This document shows, one piece after another, positions 35,291 to 45,015 of a stretch of DNA of 64,000 nucleotides; the first letter of the stretch is position 1; every line of letters starts with the position of its first letter. A program made the position numbers and the translations under genes. The notes under the pieces are model-generated. The model made no database searches. It was not told the DNA's origin and saw only the letters and a list, made by a program, of their open reading frames with translations. Origin of the DNA: Alkaliphilus sp. B6464. GTDB lineage: Bacteria > Bacillota > Clostridia > Peptostreptococcales > Natronincolaceae. The stretch lies in assembly GCF_018141165.1 (NCBI RefSeq), contig NZ_CP058557.1, positions 930,001 through 994,000 of the forward strand, read 5' to 3'.

Positions 35291-36184
35291 TTACAGTGCT
35301 CTTATTCTATCTTTTACCTTTTCTTTTTCTGGGTAAGAATTTATTATTAATCCACAAAATAAAAATAAAACACCGAACATAGAAACATATGTCAGATTTT
35401 CATTAAACACAACCACTCCAAGAATAGCTGCAGTAAGTGGTTCTGCTAATGTTAAAGTAACAGCCTTAGGTGTTGAAATACTAACAAGTCCATAAGCAAA
35501 TAAAGTATATGCTAAAGCAGTTGCTACTACTCCTAAGTGTAGCGTTGTCATAATTCCACGTGTAGATATTACCCAACTTAAGTCGTTCATAAATAAAATA
35601 GGTGATAATATAACTGCACTTATAAAGAATACTAATCCATTAACTGCATCTCTCGGTGAATTCTGAAATAACTTTTGTGATACTTTTACATATACTGCAT
35701 ATGATAATCCTGCTCCTAAGGATAAAATCAAGCCTAATATGTTCATATTAATAAAATTTTGCCCAGCGAAAAGTAAAGTACATCCAATAATGGATACTAT
35801 AGTACCTACGATCCACCTTTTACTAAGTTTTCCCCCCATAAAATATTCAATAACACCTGAAAAAACAGGTGAGCTTCCTAATGCTAAAGCCGTGCCAAGT
35901 GCAACGCCTGTTTTGAATACTCCTAAAAAGAATAGAGGTTGATAAACTGCCATGCATATAGATGCTATTAATAGTAATTTTTTATCTAATTTAATTTTTG
36001 TTTTAAATGCTCCTCTAAGTTTTGCCACCAAAAATAAAGCTGTCCCCCCTATTGCGATACGCAGTGCACCAATTACAATTGGTGTAGCATTTTCTGGAGC
36101 AAAAGCTTGTGTAGAACCTGTGGTTCCCCATAGTATGGCTGCCATTAGTACGAATACTTGTGCTTTTATATTCGATTGTTTCAT
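35291..36184 (-). CDS. EamA-family DMT permease
   Basis: A 297-residue transporter with ten helices in two EamA repeats (FVLMAAILWGTTGSTQ at the start of the first, LGLILSLGAGLSYAVYVKVSQ at the second, SISTPKAVTLTLAEPLTAAILG near the end). Members export or import amino acids or other metabolites. The start at 36184 has GGGAAG upstream; the ATG at 36205 has none. It lies about 95 bases after an AraC-type regulator in the same orientation, so that protein probably controls it. Confidence 0.9.
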   Translation of the reverse strand: MKQSNIKAQVFVLMAAILWGTTGSTQAFAPENATPIVIGALRIAIGGTALFLVAKLRGAFKTKIKLDKKLLLIASICMAVYQPLFFLGVFKTGVALGTALALGSSPVFSGVIEYFMGGKLSKRWIVGTIVSIIGCTLLFAGQNFINMNILGLILSLGAGLSYAVYVKVSQKLFQNSPRDAVNGLVFFISAVILSPILFMNDLSWVISTRGIMTTLHLGVVATALAYTLFAYGLVSISTPKAVTLTLAEPLTAAILGVVVFNENLTYVSMFGVLFLFCGLIINSYPEKEKVKDRIRAL

Positions 36185-36278
36185 AATTTTATCTTCCCAA
36201 TACATTTATATAGACTTCAGACTTTAAAATCTAAGTCCTTACAATCATTATAAAATGTATAAGCACAAAGTTCTTTAC

Positions 36279-37013
36279 TTAAATTGAGGAGTTTTTGTCT
36301 ATTTCTCGGTACTTTTTACGATACGCAGTTGGTAATAATTCTTGATGCTTTATAAATAGTCTAGTAAGGGATGATTGTTGCTTATATCCAACAAGTTGTG
36401 AAATCATAAGTAAACTTAAGTCTGTACCTATCAAATATTCTTTAGCTTTTTCTAATCTTAGTTTTTGAATGTATATATTCGGTGTCATCCCAGTTTTTTT
36501 ATTAAACCATTCAATATAATAAGATACATTAAAATTTTCAATTACTGCTAATTTATCAATTGATATTTGATTCTGAAAATTATCATGAATATACTGTATC
36601 GAAATAGGCCTTACTTCATCGAGTAGAAAACTACAGGCATAGTTCACTAAATCATATAGTCTTCTTCCGTTTGGATTTCGTACTTCTTCATGCAGAAGAT
36701 ATCTTATTGCTTTCCATCTATCATCCAAAATCTGATGCATTTCACACTTAAACGTATCCGCTAATAAAGCTAAACTAATTTCTCTTGGAATATCAAGTAC
36801 TAAAAACTTATTTATACCATTTGAGTAGTATGAATGATAACACTTAGGTGGTAGAAAAAACAAATGATTTTCATCTAAGCTTAGTTCATACTTATCTGTT
36901 TTTATAGATAAACTACCCTGTAGTGGAAGTATTAACTGACTATAAGAATGATTATGTGCATAAGTTTTTTCTATATATGTCCTCGTTTCACATAATAAAT
37001 TATTTGATTGCAT
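36279..37013 (-). CDS. AraC-family transcriptional regulator
   Basis: A 244-residue regulator with an N-terminal cupin (HNHSYSQLILPLQGSLSIKTDKYELSLDENHLFFLPPKCYHSY) that senses a small ligand, and a C-terminal double HTH (IDKLAVIENFNVSYYIEWFNKKTGMTPNIYIQKLRLEKAKEYL, SQLVGYKQQSSLTRLFIKH). The ATG at 37013 is preceded by GGTGAGG. It probably controls the EamA transporter directly downstream. Confidence 0.92.
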   Translation of the reverse strand: MQSNNLLCETRTYIEKTYAHNHSYSQLILPLQGSLSIKTDKYELSLDENHLFFLPPKCYHSYYSNGINKFLVLDIPREISLALLADTFKCEMHQILDDRWKAIRYLLHEEVRNPNGRRLYDLVNYACSFLLDEVRPISIQYIHDNFQNQISIDKLAVIENFNVSYYIEWFNKKTGMTPNIYIQKLRLEKAKEYLIGTDLSLLMISQLVGYKQQSSLTRLFIKHQELLPTAYRKKYREIDKNSSI

Positions 37014-37133
37014 AGTTTCCTCACCCAACCTCTTTAATTGCTTTTTTCTATAATAAATAGTATAATTGCTCTTTTAAAAATGACATCCTATTTAAAAGCT
37101 ATCCATTCTTTAATTTACACTATATAGTTGATA

Positions 37134-37177
37134 TAAAAAAGCAGTAGATTTTTATAGTAAGAATCTACTGTTTTTTA
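37134..37177. terminator. Bidirectional terminator
   Basis: GCAGTAGATT pairs with AATCTACTGT, with A-run and T-run flanks on both sides. It closes the DUF2975 unit on the minus strand. Confidence 0.8.
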
Positions 37178-37221
37178 ATCTTTACACAATATATAGCATC
37201 TATAAAATCTTTGCACTAAAT

Positions 37222-37434
37222 TTAGTTATAATCCTCAATATATTCTAATATATCTCCTGGTTGGCAATCTAAAGCTTTACATATTGCATCTAAGGTAGTT
37301 AACCTTATAGCTTTAGCCTTTCCATTTTTAAGAATAGAAATATTAGCCATAGTTATACCTACTCTTTCTGATAGCTCGGTAACACTCATTTTTCTCTTAG
37401 CTAACATTACATCAATATTAATTATAATAGCCAT
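37222..37434 (-). CDS. Small XRE-family regulator (YozG type)
   Basis: A 70-residue Cro/C1-type HTH protein (MLAKRKMSVTELSERVGITMANISILKNGKAKAIRLTTLDAICKAL, then QPGDILEYIED). It lies nine bases after a DUF2975 membrane protein. This small-XRE plus DUF2975 pairing is widespread in Firmicutes and its function is unknown. The two products probably act together, with the membrane protein sensing or sequestering the regulator; that is inference. Confidence 0.92.
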   Translation of the reverse strand: MAIIINIDVMLAKRKMSVTELSERVGITMANISILKNGKAKAIRLTTLDAICKALDCQPGDILEYIEDYN

Positions 37435-37443
37435 ATTATAACC

Positions 37444-37920
37444 TTATATTGTAAAATCATTTTCATTTTTAATTTCAACCACCTTTATAAGTAATGCTTT
37501 AAGTACCGCTGCAAATATGGATATGATAGACGCAACAAGAATAATTATTAATCCTAATAAAAACAACCCAGGAGGTAGTGCATTTTCTATGCTAAGATAA
37601 AAAATCCCTATAATATAGAGTACTATTACACTTATAGCACATAATGTGATTACTCTTAATGATTTGCATGCATCTTCAGTAAAGGCACCGTCTTTTCCAA
37701 TAAGCTTAACCAATTTAAATGTTTTAAAAATAGCTAGGTAGAATGGGATACATGTTAAATAAATACCAATAAGTATTGGGTACTTTAAATAAGCAACCTC
37801 AGGATTTAATTCTGCACTAATTCTAGCCATATCTGGTAACCAAAATATACAAAGTAGCAAAATAACTATTCCAATAAAAGTAATATACATCCTTAATACA
37901 TTTAACATCCATCTTTTCAT
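37444..37920 (-). CDS. DUF2975 membrane protein
   Basis: A 158-residue protein with four hydrophobic helices (about residues 13-32, 48-68, 92-112 and 118-146), matching the DUF2975 pattern including FTEDACKSLRVITLCAI in the middle loop. It precedes the small XRE gene in a two-gene operon. The 37921-38248 gap upstream is AT-rich and shows no other feature. Confidence 0.9.
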   Translation of the reverse strand: MKRWMLNVLRMYITFIGIVILLLCIFWLPDMARISAELNPEVAYLKYPILIGIYLTCIPFYLAIFKTFKLVKLIGKDGAFTEDACKSLRVITLCAISVIVLYIIGIFYLSIENALPPGLFLLGLIIILVASIISIFAAVLKALLIKVVEIKNENDFTI

Positions 37921-38248
37921 ATTATCACATCCTAACTATATTATACTTGTAGTATATCAATATTATTGTTCTTTTAGAATATATTTTTATTGTAATTCGA
38001 TAAATATTTTTTTGTAAAATAATGCGCCACAGGTTTTTAATCTCAAAAATAATTATGGATAATATATACAAAATATTTACTATTACAATTAGATATACGT
38101 ACTAGTTTAATTTTTTCACATTGTTTTATTAGATATATTTAGGGATATATTTATGCTAATAAAATTATAAAAAACTTCTAATAGCACAAAGTATCTACCA
38201 ATAATTAAGCTACATTATCCTAGCCTTACTAATAAGCCAAGCGAAATT

Positions 38249-38803
38249 CTATATTGGATAGTAAATAACCATACTTAATGAGCAAATTATATCGTCGGTA
38301 TTTTTATAAGCATGAGGACTGTCTGCCTTAAAACGTATGGAATTACCAGCTGTTACAACAAAATCTTCACCATTTATATTAATAGTAAGATTACCGGAAA
38401 ATACAGTGATGAATTCCTGTGTACCTTGTTGGTGAGCTTCTGAAGATAGATAACCTTTAGCATCAGCCTCAATGGAATACATTTCAAATCGTGTAGCGCT
38501 GTTAAATGGGAACACAGGAAATATTCTGATCCTGCCGTTATCCTCAACAAGTGGCTGCACCTGAGACTTATCTACGATTTCAAAGTCAGCCTCAGGCATA
38601 CTCATAAGTTGGGTACATGATATTTTAAGCCCATTCGCAATCTTCCATAACGTCGACACAGTAGGGTTCACTTCACACCGTTCAATCTGACCAAGCATAC
38701 TTTTGCTTACACCAGTCAGCTTTGAGACATTGTCGAGGCTAAGTGTCTTTTCTGCACGAAACTTTTTTAGGTTCTCAGCAATAATAAAATTAAGTTTTTC
38801 CAA
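38249..38803 (-). CDS. XRE-family regulator with cupin domain
   Basis: A 184-residue regulator with an N-terminal HTH (LKKFRAEKTLSLDNVSKLTGVSKSMLGQIERCEVNPTVSTLWKIANGL) and a C-terminal cupin_2 domain (EAHQQGTQEFITVFSGNLTININGEDFVVTAGNSIRFKADSPHAYKN) that binds a small effector. It is divergent from a LysE-type exporter, the usual target of such regulators, with near-palindromic repeats between them. Confidence 0.94.
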   Translation of the reverse strand: MEKLNFIIAENLKKFRAEKTLSLDNVSKLTGVSKSMLGQIERCEVNPTVSTLWKIANGLKISCTQLMSMPEADFEIVDKSQVQPLVEDNGRIRIFPVFPFNSATRFEMYSIEADAKGYLSSEAHQQGTQEFITVFSGNLTININGEDFVVTAGNSIRFKADSPHAYKNTDDIICSLSMVIYYPI

Positions 38804-38844
38804 AATTTAACCTCCAATCTATTGACAGTATAGTATACAAATAG

Positions 38845-38869
38845 TATCATTATACTGCACAGTATGATA
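38845..38869. promoter_or_regulatory. Near-palindromic operator between XRE-cupin and LysE genes
   Basis: TATCATTATACTG and CAGTATGATA face each other. A related half-site ACAGTATAGTATA lies at about 38825. The position between divergent genes suits the XRE-cupin regulator. Confidence 0.5.
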
Positions 38870-38920
38870 TATTGTTCTTTTCGTATATTATACGATACAA
38901 TAATTAGGAGGTAAATATCT

Positions 38921-39505
38921 ATGACAAATTTAGCAGCATTTTTATCCTATATCCTTGTTGCAAACTTTGCGCCCGGACCCAATACTATTATATCAATGTC
39001 AAATGCAAGTCTATACGGATTTAAGAAAAGCATAATGTTTAATGTAGGCGTATTCTTTGGTGTCTTTATTATATTTGCTCTAAGCAGTATTTTCAGTGTG
39101 GCGCTTTACGATTTTATTCCATCAATCAAATCAATTATGGCTTATATTGGTGCATCTTATATACTATGGCTTGCATGGCAAACCTACAAGAGCAAACCTC
39201 GTAGTGAGGAAAAAACGCAAAAACGTACAAACACATTTTTATCTGGACTACTTTTGCAGTTTGTAAATCCAAGCGTTATCATTTACAGTCTTGCAACCAT
39301 CTCAACATTTATCGTACCATATTACAAATCTGTGTTTATGCTTGCAAGTTTTTCTGTAATTCTTGCTTTTGTTGGTTTTGTAGGAACCTGCTGCTGGGCA
39401 TTGTTTGGCTCTATATTCCAAAAATTTCTTGTGAAAAATTATAGAACCGTTAATATTGTTATGGCACTGCTACTTGTCTATTGTGCAGTTTCATTGCTTC
39501 TTTAA
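38921..39505 (+). CDS. LysE-family amino-acid exporter
   Basis: A 194-residue, six-helix LysE/RhtB-type translocator (FLSYILVANFAPGPNTIISMSNASLYGFKKS at the start, with the family PGPN motif). Such proteins export amino acids or their derivatives to prevent overload. It is divergent from an XRE-cupin regulator that likely controls it. The ribosome binding site is AGGAGG. Confidence 0.94.
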   Translation: MTNLAAFLSYILVANFAPGPNTIISMSNASLYGFKKSIMFNVGVFFGVFIIFALSSIFSVALYDFIPSIKSIMAYIGASYILWLAWQTYKSKPRSEEKTQKRTNTFLSGLLLQFVNPSVIIYSLATISTFIVPYYKSVFMLASFSVILAFVGFVGTCCWALFGSIFQKFLVKNYRTVNIVMALLLVYCAVSLLL

Positions 39506-39568
39506 TTAATAACTATTTTTAAAATCAAAAAATAATAAAATCTAATACACTATAGTATAGGCTCGAAT

Positions 39569-39787
39569 CTATATTCGTATGATGCTAGAAAAACTAATGG
39601 CAGTTTCTAAAAGCAACTTTTCATATCCCTTTCCTCTAACTACTTTAATTAAAGCTAAATCAAATTCGTCAGATTTGAATTGCTTATCTATATCTTCATA
39701 AGATAATTTATTTGTTTTATTTCTATTTATAAACTGAATCAACTTCTCTACTTCAAATTTATTTAATTCTAAATAGTTTTTAATCAT
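39569..39787 (-). CDS. Small protein of unknown function
   Basis: A 72-residue, charged, mostly helical protein (LELNKFEVEKLIQFINRNKTN) that I do not recognise. It lies 29 bases after the DUF2087 regulator in the same orientation with AAAAGGGG as ribosome binding site, so they are probably co-transcribed. No membrane segment is seen. Confidence 0.65.
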   Translation of the reverse strand: MIKNYLELNKFEVEKLIQFINRNKTNKLSYEDIDKQFKSDEFDLALIKVVRGKGYEKLLLETAISFSSIIRI

Positions 39788-39816
39788 GCCCCCATCCCCT
39801 TTTTAATACTCGTCAT

Positions 39817-40596
39817 TTATTCTTTTACCCAATAAGTACTACAGTCATTTGTTCTTTCAATAAATCCGTATTCTATTAACGCCCTTCTTATAGTTGCGTA
39901 ATCTTCATATATTCTTTTTAAAAGTCTATTAACTTCTTTTTCTGAATAAGTCTTTCCTTTAGAAAAATTTTTAACTATCTCTTTTAATACTATAATTTTC
40001 TTTTTTTCTTTAGCAGGATAGCTTTTCAATGCTCCTGTTTCATCAATATACGTTTTAAGAATACCCTCTTTTTCCTTATCAGTAATATTATATCTATCAT
40101 CTAAAGTTGTTGCTGTTTTATGAGCATCACATATAATCTCTTTATCCAACTTATTAATTTTTTTATTTGTATTTTCTGAAAGAAGACTCATCAAAGCTAA
40201 AAATAATTTTGCTTGTTTTTCTTTTTCTCTTAATTTATAACGATGGTTTCTAATAGTCGATTGAGCAACTCCAAGCTTCGCGGCAACCTCCTTATCAGAT
40301 AGCCCTTGCGATATAAGAGTCAGTACTTCTCTCTGTATATCTGACAATCCTGTAAAAGCAGAATTCATCCCCAATAAGTAGCCAAGCATTGAATCATGGG
40401 TTGCTTCTATATGAAATTCTGCTGTCTTCCTTGCATCATATAATTCTGAATTTATTTCATATATACGTCCCTTTTGAAATGCTCTTTCACAAATTATGCA
40501 TTTGTATTCTTGGTCATTCTCTACCAAACCACTTTTTAGCTCTTCTATTGTGGCACTCCAAAATAATTCCTTTGATTTTATATCCATAAAACTCAA
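39817..40596 (-). CDS. LuxR-type HTH regulator with DUF2087 domain
   Basis: A 259-residue protein. The N-terminal part has CIICERAFQKGRIY (a CxxC pair). The middle has a LuxR-type HTH (GLSDIQREVLTLISQGLSDKEVAAKLGVAQSTIRNHRYKLREKEKQ), and the C-terminal 85 residues (KSYPAKEKKKIIVLKEIVKN..YSEKEVNRLLKRIYEDYATIRRALIEYGFIERT) are the DUF2087 domain. It is divergent from the Hsp70/J-protein pair and may control it. Confidence 0.9.
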   Translation of the reverse strand: MSFMDIKSKELFWSATIEELKSGLVENDQEYKCIICERAFQKGRIYEINSELYDARKTAEFHIEATHDSMLGYLLGMNSAFTGLSDIQREVLTLISQGLSDKEVAAKLGVAQSTIRNHRYKLREKEKQAKLFLALMSLLSENTNKKINKLDKEIICDAHKTATTLDDRYNITDKEKEGILKTYIDETGALKSYPAKEKKKIIVLKEIVKNFSKGKTYSEKEVNRLLKRIYEDYATIRRALIEYGFIERTNDCSTYWVKE

Positions 40597-40922
40597 TTCC
40601 TTTCAATATCAATACTATTTATTTTATTTACATTATACGTTATTTTTGATAATTTGTCTATACATAAGTAAACATATGCATTATTTGTTTATTTGAAGTC
40701 CTTTGATGCTTAAATTAAGTTCTTTGGTTCTAACATAGTAGTTAGGGGCAAAGAGGAAAAAACACAGATTATGTATTTCAATTGACATATAACAGATTAA
40801 CCTTATATTATATAATTGATATTAAAAAATTAGTAATTTTAAACAGCTCTTTTGAGAACTTTAAAAATTGTCTAGAAGCTTTCAAATAAGTTTTCTTTAA
40901 TGTAATTGAGGAGGAGATTATT

Positions 40923-42617
40923 ATAGCTATTATTGGAATAGATTTAGGAACTACACACAGTTTAGCTGCTATTTGGAAAGATGGACAAGCGCAAATTATA
41001 CCAAACGTCCTAAGAAAGCATTCAACACCATCTATTGTGAGTGTTGATGACAATAATGAAATTTTAATTGGGGATGTGGCAAAAGAAAGACTTATCACCC
41101 ATCCTGAATCTACAGCATGCAACTTCAAAAGATTTATGGGATCATCAAAAAAATTTAATTTAGGATCTTATACATTTACACCTGAAGAATTATCTTCATT
41201 TATTTTAAAATCATTAAAAGAAGATGCTGAGAAATATATAGGTGAAGAAGTTGTAGAAGCGGTTATCAGTGTTCCTGCTTATTTTAATGATGCACAACGT
41301 AAGGCAACTAAAAGAGCTGGTGAACTTGCAGGGCTTAAAGTTGAAAGATTAATTAGTGAGCCAACAGCAGCTGCAGTAGCTTATGGACTGCATCAGGAAA
41401 ATGAAGAAACACAATTTTTAGTATTTGATTTAGGTGGAGGAACTTTTGACATATCAATACTGGAACTTTTTGAAGGTGTAATGGAAGTAAAATCTATAGC
41501 TGGAGACAATTATTTAGGCGGTGAAGATTTTAATAAACTACTTGTTGATTATTTTTTACAGGAAAATGATTTAGATTTAAGGATATTAGATAAAAAAACA
41601 TTATCAGCTTTATACAAACAAGCCGAACTTTGCAAAAAATCATTGTCAAATCAAGAAAAAGCAATTATGAGTTTAACTATAAATGAGAAACATTTTGAAA
41701 CTAAAATTGATAGAAATAAGTTTACAAAAATATGTTCAGAAATAATTTTAAGGTTACGCCATCCAGTAGAGAGAGCTCTTAGAGATGCTGACATATCACC
41801 AGTAGAAATTGAAGCCATCATTTTAATTGGTGGAAGTACAAGAATGCCTCTAGTGAGATCTGTAGTTAGCAAAATGTTTAATAAATTACCATATTCTAAT
41901 ATAAATCCAGATGAAGCAGTAGTATTAGGTGCAGCAATACAAGCAGCTTTAAAATCAAGAAATTCTGATTTAAAAGAATTGGTATTAACAGATGTATGTC
42001 CCTATACTTTGGGAGTGTCCATAGTAAATGATTTAGGTAATGGTAATTATGAATCAGGATATTTTCTACCTATAATTGAAAGAAATTCGCCAATACCAAT
42101 AAGTAAAGTTGAAAAATTAGTAACTATTAGAGACGATCAGACTAGTATGTTAATTAATGTATATCAAGGTGAAAGTAGGCGAGTTGAAAATAATATAAAG
42201 ATTGGCGAATTAGAAATTTCAGTACCACGAGGAAAAGCAGGAGAACAAATGATAGATCTTAGGTATACATATGATATAAATGGATTATTAGAAGTAGAAA
42301 CCACTTCGCTAAGTACAGGAGAAAAGAAATCGTTAATAATTCGAAACTCTGAAAACTCAATGTCAGAAGAGCAGATAAAACAGCGTATGCTAGAACTTAG
42401 AGATATAAAAATTCATCCAAGAGATAAAACCGAAAATAGATTACTCTTAGCTAGAGGAGAAAGATTATACGAAGAGTCACTTGGGGATAAGCGGGAATAT
42501 ATATCGTCATTATTAGACGCATTCGAAAAAACTTTGTTAACTCAGAATCCTAGACTTATCGATAAAAATGCTAAGCTACTTGTTGAAAAATTAGATGAAT
42601 TGGAGAAATATTATTAA
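40923..42617 (+). CDS. hscC: HscC-like Hsp70 chaperone, non-canonical start codon
   Basis: A 564-residue Hsp70 of the short HscC type. Nucleotide-binding motifs are IIGIDLGTTHS at the N-terminus, EAVISVPAYFNDAQRKATKRAGELAGL, FDLGGGTFDISIL and IILIGGSTRMPLV, and a shorter substrate-binding domain follows. The frame is continuous from the GAGGAGG site at about 40908, yet no ATG, GTG or TTG occurs before the ATPase motif. The codon aligned with Met of homologues (MAIIGIDLG) is ATA at 40923, and ATT at 40917 and 40920 are alternatives. The GTG at 41037 would remove the phosphate-binding loop. It overlaps the next gene (TAATG). Its partner is the J-domain protein downstream. Confidence 0.88.
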   Translation: MAIIGIDLGTTHSLAAIWKDGQAQIIPNVLRKHSTPSIVSVDDNNEILIGDVAKERLITHPESTACNFKRFMGSSKKFNLGSYTFTPEELSSFILKSLKEDAEKYIGEEVVEAVISVPAYFNDAQRKATKRAGELAGLKVERLISEPTAAAVAYGLHQENEETQFLVFDLGGGTFDISILELFEGVMEVKSIAGDNYLGGEDFNKLLVDYFLQENDLDLRILDKKTLSALYKQAELCKKSLSNQEKAIMSLTINEKHFETKIDRNKFTKICSEIILRLRHPVERALRDADISPVEIEAIILIGGSTRMPLVRSVVSKMFNKLPYSNINPDEAVVLGAAIQAALKSRNSDLKELVLTDVCPYTLGVSIVNDLGNGNYESGYFLPIIERNSPIPISKVEKLVTIRDDQTSMLINVYQGESRRVENNIKIGELEISVPRGKAGEQMIDLRYTYDINGLLEVETTSLSTGEKKSLIIRNSENSMSEEQIKQRMLELRDIKIHPRDKTENRLLLARGERLYEESLGDKREYISSLLDAFEKTLLTQNPRLIDKNAKLLVEKLDELEKYY

Positions 42618-44842
42618 TGATGAATTGGTGGGAAATCTTAGGTATATCCTATGATAGTGATTTAAAAACTATAAAAAAAGCTTATGCAAAATTATTAAAA
42701 ATATATAATCCGGAAGAAGACCCTGAAGGCTACCAAAGACTTAGAGAAGCATATGATAAAGCTATAAAAGATGTTAAGAATAATAAACAACAAAATTCAC
42801 ATATTAACTTAGTTGAAAATATTAGAGATGAATGGGACGTAAATGAAAAAATAATTAAAAAGCAATACCAAAATATTAATAACAATTATGAAGAACAAAA
42901 TAATAATAATTCTACGAATCAAAAAATAGAAGAATTTTTAGATAAACTAAATGAAATTTATAATGATAATTCCCTAAAGAAGAATACTGAAGTATGGGAA
43001 GAATTATTAAATATGGATGTAGTTTGGAATGTCCATAGTGCTCCTATTATAGAAGATTATATGTTTGAATTTTTATTAAATCGCAAAGATTTGCCTCTTA
43101 ATATATGGCGTATATTAGATCATTATTTTAATTGGACCAAAAAAGAAAGAAATTTATATGAAAAATATGATAGAGAAGCCATTGAAGAAGTTTTTAACAC
43201 TTTACAAAATATTAGTCAGTTTAAATACGAATATATAAAAAAAATAGATCCAAATTTTATTGAAAAATATTTATCATTACGAAAGCAAGGTTATGAAGCA
43301 TTAGAAAGTAAAGATTATTACGAAGCACAGGAGTGTTTACTTTCAGCTTATGAGATATTTAAGCATGATGCAGAATTATTAAAATTAATAGGAGCCTTAT
43401 ATTTTGAAATTAGAGATTTAGATAAATCATTAAAATTTTATAAATTAGCTTTTGAAATAAATAAATCTGACTTAGATGCTGCTTTATATATTGGAAATAT
43501 TTTAACGATAAAGCTCTACTTTTCGGAAGCTTTGCCATATGTTGAAATGTGCTTAGCTGCTAACAGTAACAATGTAATAGCATTAAATAATATAGGATAC
43601 TGCTATTATTTTACTGGGAATTTAGTGAAAGCAAAGGAAAGTTTTAAAAGATTATTAGAATTTCAACCTAAAAGTAGAGGAATAAAAAAATGTCTAGAGA
43701 CTATAGAAGCCGAATTAGAAGGAAAAAATGTTAAGCCCTTAAAGTTAAAAAAATATAAACCTAGAAAGAAAAAAATTGTTAAAAAGAAAAATAAAAGACA
43801 AAAAACAGAAGCCTCTATGGAAAAAGCAAGAATTACAGTAATTGCAATTTTAACAACATTAACATTTTTATTCTTTAAATTAAATTTTATGTTTCAAGCG
43901 CCGGTTGATCATGATTATACTGAAAAAAATACAGAATACCAAAATGAAAATAATAAACAAGATGAAATTTATGATGAAGATGAGACAGTTTTTAAAACAA
44001 TAAAAACCAGAGAAGATTTGCGTAACGTAGACTATTACATTAATTTGAGGATATATTTAGATGAGGTAAAGCCAACAGATTATTTCAAAATATCCGAAGA
44101 ATTCAAAGGTAAGACTATCCTATCAAAAACGGAAATTGAATCTAATAATCTACAAGATAAGATTGAAAGTAAGATATTTGTAGGAATTTTTGATACTGGT
44201 GCTATATTATTTGCAGATGAGAATTACAAAGAAGGTACTGTGAATAAAAATGCTAAATATAAAATAGAAGGCGCTTTGTGTGCAATTGATAAGGAAGTTT
44301 TCGAAAATATTAAAACGGAATTTGAATTCCATAATGAAAGTGACAAAGACTGGAGAAATGGACTATATATAGATTGCTCTCCAAAAGAAGTTGAAAGGTT
44401 ACGAAAATATAATGAATCTTTTGAGATGCGCGATGATAGAAGGATTAAGGTTGCAAAGACATTAGAAGAGTTTAAAGAAAGCCATTATGGAGGATTACAT
44501 TCTATATATTTAAAAAATATTATGCCTCTTAATATTTATGTTAATGTTGATGAAAATGGTAAATTTGATTTTCGTAAAAAAGAAGAACTAAATGGAGAAA
44601 GTTTTAAAAACAAAACATATACTAAAGCCTTTGTTGGCCAAATTGATGGAAAAAATATTATGTTTATAGATAGTAATTTTTCAATAGATAATGTAGATAG
44701 TAATATGGGATATACTATTGAGGGTTATAAGTACAAATTCACAATAAAAGAAGAGATAAAATTACCAACTGAGAAAGGACAAAATGTTGATTTAGTGGAG
44801 ATTGACCCATGCTTTATATATAATACAAATTTTAAAAATTAA
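42617..44842 (+). CDS. HscD/DjlC-like J-domain membrane protein with TPR repeats
   Basis: A 741-residue co-chaperone. The N-terminal J-like domain (NWWEILGISYDSDLKTIKKAYAKLLKIYNPEEDPEGYQRL) has NPE in place of HPD, as in the HscD/DjlC group. TPR-like repeats lie at about 226-350, then a very basic stretch, one membrane helix at about 408-427 and an outer region of about 310 residues. That outer region holds two similar units of about 110 residues (TIKTREDLRNVDYYI.. and VAKTLEEFKESHYGG..), each ending with a YxIEG pattern. It is translationally coupled to hscC. The outer repeats are not part of the Escherichia coli protein and their job is unknown. Confidence 0.85.
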   Translation: MMNWWEILGISYDSDLKTIKKAYAKLLKIYNPEEDPEGYQRLREAYDKAIKDVKNNKQQNSHINLVENIRDEWDVNEKIIKKQYQNINNNYEEQNNNNSTNQKIEEFLDKLNEIYNDNSLKKNTEVWEELLNMDVVWNVHSAPIIEDYMFEFLLNRKDLPLNIWRILDHYFNWTKKERNLYEKYDREAIEEVFNTLQNISQFKYEYIKKIDPNFIEKYLSLRKQGYEALESKDYYEAQECLLSAYEIFKHDAELLKLIGALYFEIRDLDKSLKFYKLAFEINKSDLDAALYIGNILTIKLYFSEALPYVEMCLAANSNNVIALNNIGYCYYFTGNLVKAKESFKRLLEFQPKSRGIKKCLETIEAELEGKNVKPLKLKKYKPRKKKIVKKKNKRQKTEASMEKARITVIAILTTLTFLFFKLNFMFQAPVDHDYTEKNTEYQNENNKQDEIYDEDETVFKTIKTREDLRNVDYYINLRIYLDEVKPTDYFKISEEFKGKTILSKTEIESNNLQDKIESKIFVGIFDTGAILFADENYKEGTVNKNAKYKIEGALCAIDKEVFENIKTEFEFHNESDKDWRNGLYIDCSPKEVERLRKYNESFEMRDDRRIKVAKTLEEFKESHYGGLHSIYLKNIMPLNIYVNVDENGKFDFRKKEELNGESFKNKTYTKAFVGQIDGKNIMFIDSNFSIDNVDSNMGYTIEGYKYKFTIKEEIKLPTEKGQNVDLVEIDPCFIYNTNFKN

Positions 44843-44884
44843 TTATTATCATATAAAGGCAACTAGGGAGCCTGTACAATTAGG

Positions 44885-45015
44885 TGTAAACAAATTATAA
44901 AAAAATCCAAAAAAATAGTAGCATCACACGCAAATAGATAGCTACTATTTTTAAGTATTAAATTCAATAGTGATGCCTAGTTGCCTAAGCGACTAAAGTT
45001 ATATACTGTGGGGTG
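44885..45015. repeat. Terminator-bearing repeat, copy A
   Basis: A stretch of about 130 bp shares strong similarity with 50965-51095. Common parts are AAAAAATAGTAGC..GCTACT followed by a T-run (a plus-strand terminator after the hscD-like gene), ATAGTGAT and AGTTGCCTAAGC. The lower-strand end runs into the truncated 87-residue frame. Confidence 0.6.

Noticed and set aside
41037-41040. GTG at 41037 as the start of the HscC-like protein
   Set aside because: It would delete the phosphate-binding loop IIGIDLGTT that is encoded in frame just upstream behind a strong ribosome binding site.
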